Source: Marinobacter sediminicola (GTDB taxonomy: Bacteria; Pseudomonadota; Gammaproteobacteria; Pseudomonadales; Oleiphilaceae). Taken from it: a stretch of 64,000 bases of DNA. The notes under the pieces are model-generated. The model was not told the DNA's origin, made no database searches, and saw only the letters and a program-made list of their open reading frames with translations. The position numbers were made by a program, and so were the translations under genes. This document shows, in pieces, positions 62,674-64,000 of the stretch (position 1 is the first letter of the stretch; each line of letters starts with the position of its first letter). The stretch lies in NCBI RefSeq assembly GCF_031157525.1, contig NZ_JAVIXR010000007.1, positions 154,160 through 218,159 on the forward strand. Reading direction: 5' to 3'.

Positions 62674-63876
62674 ATGGCATCTATTGATGAAGCGCTGGCG
62701 ATTATCAAGCGAGGCGTAGACGAACTAATACCGGAAGATGATCTGGTTGCGAAGTTAAAAGAAGGTCGCCCTTTGCGTATTAAGGCAGGTTTCGACCCTA
62801 CAGCCCCCGATCTCCATCTCGGTCATACCGTGCTGATTAATAAGCTACGCCAGTTTCAGGATCTCGGGCACGAGGTCATCTTCCTTATAGGAGACTTCAC
62901 CGGAAAGATCGGTGACCCGTCGGGTAAGAGTGCCACCCGGCCACCGTTAACCGATGAGCAGGTCGCGCAAAATGCGATTACCTATAAAGAGCAGGTGTTT
63001 AAGATTCTGGATCCGAACAAAACCCGGGTGGTCTTCAACTCTGAGTGGATGAGCAAGATGGCTGCGGCCGACATGATCCAGTTAGCGGGTCAGTATACTG
63101 TTGCCCGGATGTTGGAGCGTGACGACTTCACCAAGCGCTATCGCTCTGAACAACCGATTGCCATACACGAGTTTCTTTACCCGCTAATACAGGGTTACGA
63201 CTCGGTTGCGCTGGAGGCGGATGTTGAGTGCGGCGGTACGGATCAGAAGTTCAATCTTCTGATGGGGCGTATATTGCAAAAGCACTACGGTCAGGCTCCG
63301 CAAGCTGTCCTGACTATGCCCATATTGGAGGGTCTGGATGGCGTTCAGAAGATGTCCAAGTCTTTGGGTAACTATATAGGTGTAAACGACGCGCCGGGTG
63401 AGATGTACACCAAGCTACTGTCTGTGCCCGATGAGTTGCTTTGGCGATACTTTGAGCTTTTGAGCTTCCGTCCCCTTGCGGAGGTGGCTGAGTTCCAGAA
63501 GGCTGTTGAGGAGGGGGCTAATCCCCAGGACTACAAGAAGCTGTTGGCGGAAGAGATCATTACCCGTTTTCACAGCGAAGAAGCTGCAAGTACGGCCCAC
63601 AAGTCCGCAGGTAACCGGGTTGCATTGGGGGATATCCCGGAGAATGTTCCTCAAGTAGAGGTTTCCCTGGAGGGGCAGGCGGAGATTCTTATGCCGTCTG
63701 TCTTGCGAATGGCTGGCCTTGTAAAGAATGGAGCGGCTGCGCGTGATGTCCTGGGTCGCGGTGCGGTGTTTGTTGATGGTCAGCAATTTGAGGGTGATCG
63801 TGCCTTTGTCGAAGGTGATAGTTGTGTGATTCAGGCTGGGAAGAAGAAGATTGCCCGCATTTTGATCACTGCTTGA
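62674..63876 (+). CDS. tyrS: Tyrosyl-tRNA synthetase
   Basis: A 400-residue class I synthetase. The catalytic domain has [20 protein letters not shown] near residue 40 (HIGH-like HLGH), [20 protein letters not shown] near 70, and the KMSKS loop near 230. A C-terminal S4 RNA-binding domain is present ([20 protein letters not shown]). The ATG at 62674 was preferred to a GTG nine codons earlier. It lies just before an rRNA-type promoter, as tyrS does in Pseudomonas. Confidence 0.97.
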   Translation: MASIDEALAIIKRGVDELIPEDDLVAKLKEGRPLRIKAGFDPTAPDLHLGHTVLINKLRQFQDLGHEVIFLIGDFTGKIGDPSGKSATRPPLTDEQVAQNAITYKEQVFKILDPNKTRVVFNSEWMSKMAAADMIQLAGQYTVARMLERDDFTKRYRSEQPIAIHEFLYPLIQGYDSVALEADVECGGTDQKFNLLMGRILQKHYGQAPQAVLTMPILEGLDGVQKMSKSLGNYIGVNDAPGEMYTKLLSVPDELLWRYFELLSFRPLAEVAEFQKAVEEGANPQDYKKLLAEEIITRFHSEEAASTAHKSAGNRVALGDIPENVPQVEVSLEGQAEILMPSVLRMAGLVKNGAAARDVLGRGAVFVDGQQFEGDRAFVEGDSCVIQAGKKKIARILITA

Positions 63877-64000
63877 TCGATTTTCGGCTATTTTGAGTTT
63901 ATTTCAAAATGGCCGTTGACAGATCTGCGTGTGTCTGTAGAATGCGCATCTCCTTCGAGGGACACACCGCTGAGACGGGGTGGATTGAGAAGGTCAACTG
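63877..64000 (+). promoter_or_regulatory. Ribosomal RNA operon promoter region
   Basis: TTGACA (63916-63921) and TAGAAT (63938-63943) are 16 bases apart. An A/T-rich upstream stretch at 63882-63910 resembles an UP element, and a GC-rich discriminator (GCGCATC) follows the -10. These are the traits of a strong rrn promoter under ppGpp/DksA control. The 16S gene would begin beyond the window. Confidence 0.75.

Noticed and set aside
1..64000. CRISPR array, prophage, integron or insertion sequence
   Set aside because: No regularly spaced direct repeats with spacers, no phage structural genes, no transposase or integrase were found.

Overview
The window is chromosomal DNA of a marine gammaproteobacterium, most likely a Marinobacter or close relative. 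Most blocks follow Pseudomonas-type gene order: rpsU-dnaG-rpoD; sfsA/dksA-gluQ-cbrA-cbrB-pcnB-folK-panB-panC; oxyR-recG; and argC-erpA-anmK-M23 peptidase-tyrS followed by an rRNA promoter. Hydrocarbon and lipid-oriented accessory genes are interspersed (AlkJ-like alcohol dehydrogenase, Baeyer-Villiger type monooxygenase, FadL-like porin, family I.1 lipase). No insertion sequence, prophage or CRISPR array was seen. Species-level assignment is inference.

Layout. 1-4492: catabolic block (acyl-CoA ligase fragment, AlkJ-like GMC oxidoreductase, flavin monooxygenase, divergent enoyl-CoA hydratase). 4499-10116: RluA-type pseudouridine synthase, tandem universal stress protein, gmk-rpoZ-spoT-ridA. 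10126-15579: SDR protein, oxyR-recG, HDOD signalling protein. 15584-25326: DUF2489 protein, an orphan molybdopterin oxidoreductase, a FadL-like porin paired with a 1083-residue Ig-like lipoprotein, and an OmpA/DUF4398 lipoprotein pair. 25283-29727: macromolecular synthesis operon rpsU-dnaG-rpoD plus tRNA-Ile2. 29819-37775: tsaD, plsY, folB-folK1, pgi, and pcnB-folK2-panB-panC.

The most interesting stretch is 37871-43014. A small overlapping gene (cbrX-like), cbrA and cbrB are followed, before pcnB, by about 700 bases without a protein gene. That gap holds an array of GTTACC half-sites, a near-consensus sigma-54 promoter (GG-N10-GC), about 390 nt of transcript with five CA/A-rich motifs, and a strong terminator. 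This is the architecture and location of the Pseudomonas CrcZ decoy RNA that titrates Hfq/Crc in carbon catabolite control. CbrA/CbrB would sense nutritional state, and CbrB with sigma-54 would activate the RNA.

43065-64000: gluQ, dksA, sfsA; Rieske and pentapeptide proteins; an APH-kinase fusion; mrcB with an LpoP-like TPR lipoprotein; a lipase without an adjacent foldase; a tight ClC-hemJ-thiD-thiE-hemL operon in which thiD has no ATG/GTG/TTG start, only an ATC behind a good ribosome binding site; argC-DUF6776-bactofilin-erpA; anmK and M23 peptidase; tyrS; and, at the right edge, a strong promoter that should lead into an rRNA operon outside the window.
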